Assembly: GCA_964035015.1 (NCBI GenBank)
Contig: OZ035998.1
Coordinates: 18,164,260-18,228,259 of the forward strand
From: Corallium rubrum
Lineage: Eukaryota; Cnidaria; Anthozoa; Scleralcyonacea; Coralliidae
Length of the DNA stretch: 64,000 nt
Direction of reading: 5' to 3'
In this document: positions 46,262 to 57,500 of the stretch, piece by piece
Layout of the letters: each line of letters opens with the position of its first letter
Position numbering within the stretch: position 1 is the stretch's first letter
Made by a program: the position numbers and the translations under genes
The notes under the pieces: generated by a model
Databases searched by the model: none
Told to the model about the DNA's origin: nothing
Seen by the model: the letters and a program-made list of their open reading frames with translations, nothing else

Positions 46262-47117
46262 ACAGAAATTGCCACCTGCAGAAAATATGCAAATCCAACC
46301 TGACGGCAGCTGAAACCAAAACCAAAACTTTAATTTATGGGTTAAAATGATTGGCCGTCCCCCTTGCCACCCGCATACGTTAAACAGTTAAATCTCGCTG
46401 AGCTGCTCTGACGATCATTTCCAATCAAGCGCCACCTGCAGAAAATATGCAAATTCAGCCGGAAAGTGACAGCTAAATATATTTATTAAAAATTCCCCCT
46501 ACTCTGACGCGTACATCCATATAGCTTCACTCTTATGAAACCACCACATTATATACAGTCTCCCTACATAAATCCTTCATACGGTTGTTAATACCGCTCA
46601 CCTTCTTCACAAGACCCCTTCTAGTCTTCTTCTCTATAGTGAGCAGCAACTATAAACGGCCATTATCCGTATCCATGTAAACAACATTCCATTGAGCGCT
46701 AGCAACCCCAACTTTTTTAAGTTGCGTTGAAAAAATAAAAAAAAAAATAAACGTAGCTTGAAAAAGTTCGGGTTGCTAACGCTCAATGGAATGTCAGCAT
46801 TAGTGTCACGTGACACTTGTCTACGGAGTAGAATGAGGAAGTTCTCCGTTACTGGGAGTTTGTAAAAGTGTTTAAAAAATTTATGTCGAATTCTGTGAAG
46901 ACTTAATTAATGTGGCTAGCAAATTTTCGGTCTGTTGATCTGAAATTGAGCTGGCCTTGTTATTTGAAATGTGGTTGCTAGGGAAAGGTGATGCATGCGG
47001 TCAACCAAAAACATCCCTGGGAGTGGACAAAAATATCGTCTACGTCTTGAAGAGGAGAAGTATTCCTGCTGGTAGTGCTAAAAAAAAGTGGCCTGGTACC
47101 CCATATCCTATACTACT
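46070..47117 (-). repeat. Right TIR of outer Polinton
   Basis: Reverse complement of 11142-12142. It lacks the 120-bp duplication of the left copy and has about 170 bp extra (46310-46490), including a second copy of the GCCACCTGCAGAAAATATGC segment. It ends ...ATACTACT before the CTAGCC duplication. Confidence 0.9.
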
Positions 47118-47123
47118 CTAGCC
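47118..47123. repeat. Target site duplication of outer Polinton, right (CTAGCC)
   Basis: Matches 11136-11141 exactly. Confidence 0.93.
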
Positions 47124-49073
47124 ACCCATCTTCATGAAAAACGCTCACATGACAAATCCCCACAGAGCGTTGAATATGTGTCATTTATTATTTACGTAAA
47201 CAAATTAAAGAAAGGCATAGAAATAACGACCGCATAAATTACCTTGTCAAAACACCCTAAAATTCTGGATTTCATGTGACCAGCTGATGTCAGGGTTATT
47301 TTTGCCCACCTTCCGCTGTCGAGGCAAAATGCCCTGGGAACGAGATTAATGGACAGAAATTGCGAAGATTGAGGCTGCGCAATTTGTTTAGCGGCTCCCT
47401 GCTTAAAACCCGTTAACGCCATTTGGTTTCACATTCATCATATTACGATCCCTCGTGTTTTTCCACTTCTGAAATATCAGGCCCTAGCAGGACGTTTGAT
47501 CACCACTGTTCAGTGTTCGCTTCTTTTGATGTTTTCTGAACAATAACGCTGTAGATGTACGACGCGTCTTGAGGACCAGTGTACCACACCAAGCGTTGCC
47601 AAACATTTCCATCTTTACACACTCGCACAATTTAGCGAGCGAAGATTTTTCTGAATCGATCACTTGTCTTGACAACGGCTTCGGATTCTCCGACTGTCAA
47701 TGGTCTAACTTTTGGATTTAAAACGAGAAGACGATGCCATTATTTCCTATTTCACAACCTCATTTAGCGTCTTAACATATTATAATGGAGCAATCACCTG
47801 TTAATGACGAGCTACCGAGTATATCGTTGCTTTTAAGGCTGGTTTACACGTTCGGTTTTTGATGCGATAAATATCGCGAACTTATTGGTCCAGATGCAAA
47901 CAATCCCCTACCCAGAGCCTGCGATCCTTTTGGTCATTACCTGGGAACGGAGGCTCTGGGAAACTCCGACGAAACTTGTCATTTGATTGGTTAGTTTTAA
48001 AACAGTAAAATTTCAAATAATCGCACTTTGCCAACTTGTTTAATGGATTTCTCGACGTTATGTAACACATAATTATACACGACAGACCCAAAATACAATT
48101 GAGCAAATGAAATAATTCAAAACAGCAAAAATCCCGACAATTTACAAGTTAAAACTATATTATTATCGTCGCTTCGTCGCCAAACGAACATCTATCGTGT
48201 TACTCAACTCGTAATTCTTTGCAGTTTCGTCTCAGAACATTAAAATTATGTTTGAGAATACAAGGTCGATGTAGTTTAGCCAAAATTCGTAACAGAAAGT
48301 ACAATTCCTTAGCTGAGCGACTGAGCCGATCACTGCCGAATGCCGACATTCTCGTCAAATCGTCCGGTTGACGATTTAGAGAAAACCTAAGAAAGACCCT
48401 TTGTATTGGAACGCTTTGTCAAGAGGTTTGTAAAGCATACTTGGCCATTCTTTATCGGTTAACAAATATTTCCCTTGGTCTTCGAACAAGCTAAAGATCG
48501 TCGATTACAGTAACAAATTATAGGGAACTGGGAACCAGAGGACTGGGAACAAAAAGCCAATTTTAGGAGGTTTTTTCATCGGAGTTTCCCAGAGCCTCCG
48601 TTCTTTGGTAATGACCAAAAGGATCCCAGGCTCCGGATACGAGATTGAGATGCATGGTAATCAGTAATTTATACAAACGAGCAGAAAAGTAAGGAATATG
48701 AAACCACGTCACAACCGCGGATTGTATTTCTACTTAACATGCAATCTAAATTAGAAATTAGCGATATTTCTCGCCTCACAAATCGCGCATGCAAACGAGC
48801 CTTTAGAATAGAAACCACGGGGAAAAACTCTAGTACTGATATACCGAAAGGTAAGGCAAACAGGGCGAGTATGCACCTTAACGAGCATCTCACCATCTGA
48901 TTATTGGACACGCATTCCGATGCCCTGGGTACGAGGTTGAGAAGTCATTATATTTGCGAATTTATAATTTATCATATATAGTTCGCCATTTCTCAAACTC
49001 TACTAATTTATTCCAACCATTTAGGTTACTAAATGTGTAATCTTATAACTTTCCAAAATTTTGATCGTTACAG
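47124..49073. other. Host intron 3' of the Polinton insertion
   Basis: Non-coding, with copies of a 'CCTGGGAACGAG' type repeat (about 47331 and 48925) that I associate with anthozoan genomes and one long-TIR element (47913-48636). It ends with AG at 49072-49073. Confidence 0.55.
47913..48636. mobile_element. Non-autonomous DNA transposon with ~65-bp TIRs
   Basis: The left end (GCCTGCGATCCTTTTGGTCA ... GGAGGCTCTGGGAAACTCCG) is repeated in reverse complement at 48570-48636. The ~590-bp centre has no transposase frame. It is a MITE-like element in the host intron. Confidence 0.75.
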
Positions 49074-49403
49074 CTCTTCCAATAGCTTACATCGAGGGAA
49101 CTGTCCCAAGAAAATTAATGAAAGGACAGCAAAATGTCAGTATGATCTGTCGCGGTTACGGTTATCCCAAACCGAAAGCCACGTGGAAATTGAATGGCAG
49201 CCAAATTACAGAGAAGTATTCAGGGAGAAACGATGTACGTCAGGAAATATTTACCAACGTGACTGCTCTGAAAAATGTTAGCAGCGTACTATACTTCAAT
49301 CAAAGTGGTGCGCAGTTTAAAGACTTCGGGAATTACTCTTGTGAAGTTTCCATCGAGTCCACTGGCAAAGATATACCTGACACAAAAATCTTGGAAGTCA
49401 TAT
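49074..49403 (+). CDS. Host gene exon: Ig domain 4
   Basis: A 330-nt exon (110 codons, phase 1-1) between AG at 49072-49073 and GTAAGT at 49404. Ig signature: first Cys in VSMICRGYGYPKPK, core Trp in ATWKLNGSQI, second Cys in FKDFGNYSCEV. It closely parallels the Ig exon at 4843-5196, so the domain block upstream of the Polinton is repeated downstream of it. Confidence 0.92.
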
Positions 49404-49500
49404 GTAAGTAAGAGTTTCATAATGCCTGGTTACAATTTGGTCGCGACGGTGTCATAACAGTTGCGGAAACGAAGCACAGGGCCGTAGCGAGCGGTGTAGT

Positions 49501-49502
49501 AT

Positions 49503-49533
<31 letters not shown>

Positions 49534-49538
49534 GGGGG
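49501..49538. repeat. (GT)n followed by G-run
   Basis: A short TG dinucleotide run passes into about 20 consecutive G with one C. This is a strong G-tract and a likely site of sequencing and assembly error. Confidence 0.9.
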
Positions 49539-50448
49539 CGGGTCGAGTGCCGAAGGCCGAAGGAATATTTAGAGTAAATCTTGAATCCCTGAAATACCAT
49601 TTCCTGCATTTTGGGCGGTGATTTTACAGAATTCTGAAGATTAAATCGCGCCACATAAAATGCACAAAAGACAGCACATTTCAGTGTACTTTGAGTAAAA
49701 ATATAATTCTTTTAGAATCTTTAGGTTCTCCTATATTTCTACTTTGAAATTCTGACGAGCAGTAGATTAATTGTCGTAAGATGCAATGCTATTGTGCTCA
49801 CAGCATCATTGATCAGTCAGTAATCCATTGTTCGAGCCTGTACAACCAGTAGTTATAGCATTCGATCTATTCACATTGGTACGTCATCTTATGGGATATA
49901 GTGGTTTCAAGATTAGGGTTGGGGTTATGATTAATGTTAGTGTACGGATTCATCTTGGATTTGGGCTGCTGGGTTTAGACACAGAATATTGTTTTGCTAG
50001 GCTTTAAGTGCTAAACGGAGGAAAACATTTTTTTTTACTATTTCTTAACAAATTCATAATTGGGCCTGATTTTATTTGTCTTAACGAAAAAAAGACGTTG
50101 CAACGCTTTACTTCTGTGACCACTAGGACACTATCGTGACGAAATGGAAACATGGGTGTTCAAAGCGTTGGATGATATAGTCTCTTGATAAAATGAAGCT
50201 TCCTTGCGCTAATTGAAAATACTTAGCTATGTGAATGAAACCAAAAAAAAAATTAAATGAAAATTCATTCCTGAATTAGAAACGTGATAGTGGGTCATCG
50301 AACCTCGTTTGCTTTACATGATAGTCTTTTGCGTTAACGAGGGGCACAACGAGATGAACGTATATCTGTTGTCGCGCGGACGAGTTACGTACGCTACTAC
50401 TCCTGGCTCGCTCTATACTTAGGGGGGGTGTTTATATGAAGGCGATCC

Positions 50449-50901
50449 AGCCCGGGTACCCGAGCTAGCCCGCTTTGCAGAGATGATTTTTATTGTGTTT
50501 ACACAAGAAGGGCTAGCTCGCCTAGTCGGGCTGGCGTGCTTGTTGTGCTAATTGCGTAATAAATTTATCATTTCTGGTAAGACACGAAGCCTCATTGTTT
50601 TAAATATGAACTGTACATGAACAAGCAGAACTTGTGAATTGTTAATATGTCGGAAAAAAGCTGATAAAAACAAATTTTGTCGCGTGTACGAAGCTTTTAA
50701 TGCCAGCTCGTGTAGGCGAGCAAGCCCGTCAATCGTGTTTACATGGGGAAAAAACAGCCCGGGTAACCAAGATCTCGGCCTCACAAAGCGATATCTTGGC
50801 CAGGTAGGCTGGCAAGGCTCTCATATAAACACAAAATGAAAATGAACAAGAAATAATAGCATAAGCACGATTTAGGCAAAGCGGGCTAGCCCGGATACCC
50901 G
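50449..50901. mobile_element. MITE-like element with GC-rich inverted ends
   Basis: AGCCCGGGTACCCGAGCTAG (50449) plus CCCGCTTTGC is repeated in reverse complement as GCAAAGCGGGCTAGCCCGG ATACCCG at 50876-50901. There are further internal inverted GGGCTAGCTCG motifs. No coding capacity. Confidence 0.65.
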
Positions 50902-51114
50902 TGTATCTAACGTTTCGAGCGAAAGCTGTCCGTTTCTCTCTGACGAAGGGCCTCCGCTCAAAACATTAGAAACTACGTTCAATATTTTCGGCAGTACTCA
51001 AACCTTACTATATTTCTATTTGTATGTCAACACTGCCTACGCAGCACACTATTTTTATTTCATTGTTTAAATAATACACTGTCGTCCTGAAGTACTATAT
51101 TTTTTTCTTTTTAG

Positions 51115-51387
51115 TTTACCCAGTTGTTAATGTTGGTCCAAGCAATGTTACTACATTAGAGGGAAATGGGACAATATTTAACTGCGAGGTTGATGGTCGA
51201 CCAGTTCCTTCAACATACTGGCGGTTTCAAAATAAATCGATTTCAACCAACCACACCGTGTTACCCAACGGTAGTCTGGTGCTGTACTCTGTCCGAAATA
51301 CAAAAGAATTTGAAGGAACTTACTCGTGTTTTGCAAGAAATAAGGCTGGTCAGAGTCAAATGTCAAGTGCTGTGCTTAATGTACATG
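51115..51387 (+). CDS. Host gene exon: Ig domain 5
   Basis: A 273-nt exon (91 codons, phase 1-1) between TTTTTAG and GTAAGT (51388). I-set Ig: L-E-G-N-G-T-I-F-N-C-E-V-D-G-R-P-V-P, core Trp in TYWRFQN, G-S-L-V-L-Y-S-V and F-E-G-T-Y-S-C-F-A-R-N-K-A-G. Resembles the exon at 10324. This is the last host exon seen; the gene probably continues or is disrupted by repeats beyond. Confidence 0.93.
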
Positions 51388-51654
51388 GTAAGTTTAATTT
51401 AGGCAAAATATACACACGCAACCCATCACCTGCTTCTATATACATGAATTTTTGTAAATAGCCCCTGATCAGAAATGTTAATGAAACCCCCACCCCTGCG
51501 CTCTCTTTTACTGGGGCCTGGAAATAGGCAGTAGAATATTTGAAATTCTAATTTTTTAAAGAAAAAGGTAACGAAGAACAAAGAAACATTTAAGGATGAT
51601 TTTTCGTAAAAAATTATTGACAAAATTGCATGTCGCATCCAGGGTTTGAACTCG

Positions 51655-52060
51655 ATCAGGCTACTTTATTTTATTTTAATAACTGTGCCATACACATTAC
51701 AAACAAGATACAGACATTAAGACAATAGGCTGGGTAACCGCAACAGCTAGTGCCAATTACTGCGGCCCCAAAACAAGTACGATTTAACAGTTACTTTAAA
51801 AATACATAACAATATACAACATACATTAAATACATTACATTTACTACGATATCTACTAAAAGCAACACGATGGTGGATTCATAAGGCTTCGAGCTGTGTT
51901 GCATTTTAAACATATGCTTTTCCATGTTCGTGGGTCGCCTACTGAAGCAGGCGTCACAATTTTATCAAAAATGTTTACAAAGGACATTACTAGAGCATCT
52001 AAAATATTTGCATTTTCCAAAAGGCATTGAAGTGATTGAAAAGTACTCAAACAACTGCCT
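51655..52060 (-). mobile_element. LINE-like 3' remnant (degenerate)
   Basis: Minus-strand relative of 6789-7270: a TAAAA-like tail at 51661-51680, then a GGGGCCGCAGTAATTGGCAC block, then a coding remnant with D-P-R-T-W-K-S-I-C-L-K-C-N-T-A-R-S-L. Truncated and without an intact frame upstream. Confidence 0.5.
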
Positions 52061-52728
52061 GACTGGCTGCCATGGCTATACTATTAATTTATGGCATTTC
52101 AAATTCCTCTAAACTAATATAACAAAAACAATTTTTCATTCCAAAATCTGAAGTGTTGAAACTGTTCTCAGAAGAAAAATTGTTCCTTTTTCAAGAAAAA
52201 GGTAAACGAAAGAAAACTATCTAAAAAAAAGGTAAGGCGGCAGCCACAGGTAGAAAATACAACGAACATTGGCAAGCAAAACATGCAATGGATATTTTAC
52301 GTTTAAAATACTTCAAGGACACACAAAATACAAAAAAAAATAACAGTGACAGGATCTAAACAGGAAAATTCGAACAGTTTTGCTACTAACTGAGAACGGC
52401 TGCTGTATATTTTTATCTTAAAGCTTATTAACTTTTCCGTCTTTGTCTTCGTTGGTTTTCAGTTATCTAGTTTGACTATTGCTTTTTCCTTCCTTCGAGT
52501 TTCGGTTTCATGAGTTTCCTTCTAGCGAAGATGCTGTTGTACTTTAACGTAAACGTTGATTTGTTTCTGTTCTTTTGAAAGGGATGTAGGTATCCCCAAA
52601 ACTCCTTTCTCAAGTCTTTTTGTCAAGAATATATTATGTGGAAATCTTTTTTATCAAGAACTATATTGTCTGTTCCCAGTGCCCCCACAATCTTAACCGC
52701 ACACGGTCCGTCCACACATATAAATAGT
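52061..52728. other. Unassigned AT-rich sequence
   Basis: I see no gene, repeat or conserved motif. Confidence 0.4.
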
Positions 52729-53102
52729 GACCTTAAGATGCTAGGACGACGACGGCGGTTAAAAAGCAATTCAAATTTTAGCATTAAAAAGAAGTCACGG
52801 TGAACTGACTACTGTGTTCAATACTTGAAGCTTGTTTTATATTTTTCAAAGTGTTAAAACGGTTACAGTGTCTGTGTTATTAAGGCAATCTCAGACAACA
52901 GTTCTCATCACCCCACGAGTCAACGTCGTCCTGAAGACGTGAAAATTCTCTGAGTGGCGTTGTTATTGCGTTGTATACAGAGCGAAGACGGTGTTCAGAT
53001 TACTCTTGGGACTAGAAATTATTCATTATCTTTGTTTTGCAAGAAGAATGCTTTTGTTTGAAGGACGTCGTCCCCGAAGTTGCCGTCGTAGATCTTAAGG
53101 TC
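52729..53102. mobile_element. MITE with GACCTTAAGAT termini
   Basis: GACCTTAAGATGCTAGGACG at 52729 and, in reverse complement, GACCTTAAGATCTACGACGGC at 53081-53102 form imperfect inverted ends of a 374-bp element. No coding capacity. Confidence 0.6.
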
Positions 53103-53251
53103 CCTAATATTCAGATCACAGAAATTTGTTCGCATATCACGCTTGTCCACGCGTGTAGATATTAGCACTCTCACCGGGCTCCGGACCTTCGGCCCTAACG
53201 TCCGTGCTCGGGGATTATAATTTTAAGCTGTTAACACTTTTTGCAAAATGT

Positions 53252-53720
53252 TTAAAATATTTGAAAATATTTAATAAATACTAATTTGTATAATAATAAA
53301 TGATCACTCGTACCAGTTCCACTGACCACCAATGCCATCAGTGCCTTGTTATGCCTGTAGAGGTATTCAGCGCCTGCCAGAATTTTACACCCTGCAAGTA
53401 GGTGATGGACAGTTTCACCGTGTTGTCCACATAGTCTACACATTTTCCGTCTGTGTTTGCAATTTCTCTCATTGCTTTCCATTTCTGGGTCTCAACCATT
53501 TGTTCCATGATATTCATAATTCCTGCTGTCTTCTGTGGACTATGGTGTGGTATTTGCACGTATGACTTTCCTCTTCTTGCCTTGCATATGTTTGACTCTA
53601 CATTATATTTTCCTGATACTCGCCCAATTTTTCCCTGTACCCCTTCTTCATTCCTTTCTTCAACTCTTCCAGCACCTTGACCAATCCTTTTTCATCTTCT
53701 CGCCATCTTTCCAGATCTCT
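53252..53720 (-). pseudogene. LINE reverse transcriptase protein, C-terminal remnant
   Basis: Minus-strand pieces in shifted frames read SYVQIPHHSPQK ... then C-R-L-C-G-Q-H-G-E-T-V-H-H-L-L-A-G-C-K-I-L-A ... YLYRHNKALMALV. The C-x2-C ... H-x4-C cluster followed by L-A-x-x-x-Y-x-x-R-H-N is the C-terminal end of a non-LTR retrotransposon ORF2 as commonly seen in invertebrates. Frameshifts and a truncated 5' part make it dead. Confidence 0.65.
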
Positions 53721-53939
53721 TACTCTCTAAATTCCACCTTCATTCCTATTTTTTTCCTTTTTTTTTCTTTCTAATTGTTCGGCTTCTATTTTCAAGCTTT
53801 TGTACTCATTGTGCTATTCTCTATCCATACAACCTTTATCCGGCGACTTTGGCCTATAACACCGTGTATGTTGCCACACAGCATATTCTCATCTAGAATT
53901 CATGATTATCGTTAATTTTGAAATGGCCTATAATTAACA

Positions 53940-54110
53940 ATAATCGTCAATTTTAAAGAACTAATCCCCAATCCCGACCCCCACCTAAACCTGACCCTAC
54001 ACTTAACCACAATCCCCCGGCAACCCTAAACCTAACCATAACCCTCCGCTAGCACTAAATCTAACCACAACTGTCCCGGAGGAGAGTCTCACCTCTCAGA
54101 CCCCGATCAC
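53940..54110. repeat. Degenerate CCTAAC-like minisatellite
   Basis: Imperfect units such as CCTAAACCTAACC and ACCCTAAACC. It resembles degenerated telomere-type or simple CA/CT-rich sequence, but the units are too irregular to call a telomeric array. Confidence 0.4.
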
Positions 54111-54206
54111 AACAACCCTACTGGTTTTTTGTTATATGCTTTTTAGTTTAAAATCCCGCATGTGGGACATCATCGTATTCGTCTGTGTGGATGATTATCA
54201 TGATAC

Positions 54207-54584
54207 TCAAGTGAGAGGATATGTTGTGCCACACGTACCTTCGTTTCCTGGTACACATCTCAAGCTCTTCAAGCGTCGTTCTCCATCCTTTCGTTTCATG
54301 TAGAGCCGTTCGTCGCTTCCCTGTCTGCCCAGCATATCGCGTAAAATATCCTTTATCAACATGTCAAGATCGTACAGTTCTTTTTTTGTAAACTGACACA
54401 CATTCATAGCGTATCCTGCAACTGTGATGACTCTGCAGTTGATTGCTTTCATTAGGTTCTTATCATGCAGTTCTACAATCATAGAATAATTAATTGGGAC
54501 ATTTTCCGCGCGAGCGCGATTTCTGACGGCATCGTAAACTCTTTGAAAAAAAAAAATCCGTCGCCTGCTCCAAACCACCATCAC
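54207..54584 (-). pseudogene. LINE reverse transcriptase protein, internal remnant
   Basis: A 125-codon minus-strand frame with Q-R-V-Y-D-A-V-R-N-R-A-R-A-E-N-V-P, V-I-T-V-A-G-Y-A-M-N-V-C and G-S-D-E-R-L-Y-M-K-R-K-D-G-E-R-R-L-K-S-L, the thumb/C-terminal part typical of non-LTR reverse transcriptases. It belongs upstream of the remnant at 53252-53720. Its 5' part (54477-54584) is the segment that has been amplified in the adjacent satellite. Confidence 0.65.
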
Positions 54585-57500
54585 AGGTCTTCCTCTACCC
54601 TCACAAGTCTACCCTCCCCCCTTCCCCCCACCATGCAATGTTGGGCCCTGGGGGTAGGCCTTACCCGCACCTCATACCATGTTTCTGAACCAACATTGTA
54701 TGGTGGGGGAGGGGGGAGGAGGAGGATAACTTAACTGTGCAAAATGCATCTTTGCTTAGAAGTGACATTGTTGAGTGTCCATGTAATTATTCCATGATTC
54801 AATCATAGAATAATTAATTGGGACATTTTCCGCGCGAGCGCGATTTCTGACGGCATCGTAAACTCTTTGAAAAAAAACAATCCGTCGCCTGCTCCAAACC
54901 ACCATCACAGGTCTTCCTCTACCCTGACAAGTCTGCCCTACCTCATACTATGTTTCTGAACCAACATTGTATGGTGGGGGAGGGGGGGAGGAGGAGGATA
55001 ACTTAACTGTGCAAAATGCATCTTTGCTTAGAAGTGACATTGTTGCAAGTTGTCCCAATGTAATTATTCCATGATTGTCTGAAAATGTACGTGACGCATT
55101 TTTCGTTATTTTTATTATTTAAATTACACAACTTTCCTTAGAATATTATCGAAAATCTTTAAACGTATCACTGCCGCACTAAATCGTTTGGTTCATTGAG
55201 TTACGAATTCATGCGGTGATAAACGGAAACGATTCTGGAACAAAGTATTAGCAACGTAACAATAGTTAATATCTGTATTAATACATAACGCACTTCATTA
55301 TATGTTATTCTAATGAGCTTTGATCCTTGACACTTCAACATAAACAAAGACGGTACTCCATGTATTTTAGTTATTTCCTACAAATTAAACATAAAATGAA
55401 CGATTGTTGTCGCAGTCTCTTTTACAGCACATAAAACTTTATCTATATTTGTCACATTTGAGACAGAATCTCCCTATAAATCTTAGTTTTCAACGGTACT
55501 CCATCTGCGGTATAATAAAGTATTTTAATATGCCCTGTTATTGTTAGTACTTTCCTGGAGCACCGTTTATAACTCAAGAACAACACATAGGGAAGCAATA
55601 AACATTCGCGAGCATTAGTGTACGAATGGGGAGTTATCAATAGTTAACACTATAGGGAAATCCCAATTTGATGAAATGAGAAATCCCGGTATTTTAGTGG
55701 AGTACCGTAGTAGAGTACCGTAGTAGAGAACCGTGTCTAACTAATTAAACAGCCTTAGCCGTGACGTCGTGACATATAATATGACCAAACAGCGATATCA
55801 TGTTGAGAGCATTACCACTGGTCGTTTCGCGGAGCATAAATTATAAATTACTCACTTGATCATTAATATTTTCGGCCTGACCTATTTCAGACAATCATAG
55901 AATAATTAATTGGGACATTTTCCGCGCGAGCGCGATTTCTGACGGCATCGTAAACTCTTTGAAAAAAAAAAATCCGTCGCCTGCTCCAAACCACCATCAC
56001 AGGTCTTCCTCTACCCTCACAAGTCTACCCTCCCCCCTTCCCCCACCATGCAATGTTGGGCCCTGGGGGTAGGCCTTACCCGCACCTCATACCATGTTTC
56101 TGAACCAACATTGTATGGTGGGGGAGGGGGGGAGGAGGAGGATAACTTAACTGTGCAAAATGCATCTTTGCTTAGAAGTGACATTGTTGCAAGTTGTCCC
56201 AATGTAATTATTCCATGATTCAATCATAGAATAATTAATTGGGACATTTTCCGCGCGAGCGCGATTTCTGACGGCATCGTAAACTCTTTGAAAAAAAACA
56301 ATCCGTCGCCTGCTCCAAACCACCATCACAGGTCTTCCTCTACCCTCACAAGTCTACCCTCCCCCCTTCCCCCCACCATGCAATGTTGGTCCCTGGGGGT
56401 AGGCCTTACCCGCACCTCATACCATGTTTCTGAACCAACATTGTATGGTGGGGGAGGGGGGGAGGAGGAGGATAACTTAACTGTGCAAAATGCATCTTTG
56501 CTTAGAAGTGACATTGTTGCAAGTTGTCCCAATGTAATTATTCCATGATTGTCTGAAAATGTACGTGACGCATTTTTCGTTATTTTTATTATTTAAATTA
56601 CACAACTTTCCTTAGAATATTATCGAAAATCTTTAAACGTATCACTGCCGCACTAAATCGTTTGGTTCATTGAGTTACGAATTCATGCGGTGATAAACGG
56701 AAACGATTCTGGAACAAAGTATTAGCAACGTAACAATAGTTAATATCTGTATTAATACATAACGCACTTCATTATATGTTATTCTAATGAGCTTTGATCC
56801 TTGACACTTCAACATAAACAAAGACGGTACTCCATGTATTTTAGTTATTTCCTACAAATTAAACATAAAATGAACGATTGTTGTCGCAGTCTCTTTTACA
56901 GCACATAAAACTTTATCTATATTTGTCACATTTGAGACAGAATCTCCCTATAAATCTTAGTTTTCAACGGTACTCCATCTGCGGTATAATAAAGTATTTT
57001 AATATGCCCTGTTATTGTTAGTACTTTCCTGGAGCACCGTTTATAACTCAAGAACAACACATAGGGAAGCAATAAACATTCGCGAGCATTAGTGTACGAA
57101 TGGGGAGTTATCAATAGTTAACACTATAGGGAAATCCCAATTTGATGAAATGAGAAATCCCGGTATTTTAGTGGAGTACCGTAGTGGAGTACCGTAGTAG
57201 AGAACCGTGTCTAACTAATTAAACAGGCCTTAGCCGTGACGTCGTGACATATAATATGACCAAACAGCGATATCATGTTGAGAGCATTACCACTGGTCGT
57301 TTCGCGGAGCATAAATTATAAATTACTCACTTGATCATTAATATTTTCCGCCTGACCTATTTCAGACAATCATAGAATAATTAATTGGGACATTTTCCGC
57401 GCGAGCGCGATTTCTGACGGCATCGTAAACTCTTTGAAAAAAAAATCCGTCGCCTGCTCCAAACCACCATCACAGGTCTTCCTCTACCCTCACAAGTCTA

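Larger units (their letters stand above)
11142..47117. mobile_element. Outer Polinton/Maverick element (interrupted by an inner one)
   Basis: About 36.0 kb bounded by inverted repeats that begin AGTAGTATAGG and by CTAGCC duplications. Subtracting the nested inner element leaves about 18.6 kb, a normal Polinton size. It encodes polymerase, integrase with chromodomain, packaging ATPase, two putative capsid proteins and about 14 further genes. Leftward transcribed genes lie to the left (polymerase to 38195) and rightward ones to the right (38206 to 46064). At least four genes are broken: polymerase by the insertion and a frameshift, BRO/VRR-NUC, one small membrane gene and the tail-anchored gene. 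It sits in an intron of the Ig-domain host gene. Confidence 0.95.
49404..51114. other. Host intron between Ig domains 4 and 5
   Basis: Non-coding. It contains the G-run and a MITE-like element at 50449-50901, and ends in a T-rich tract with AG at 51113-51114. Confidence 0.6.

Noticed and set aside
53940..54110. Interstitial telomere (CCTAAC-like) array
   Set aside because: Units are too irregular and short; no regular TTAGGG/CCCTAA periodicity.
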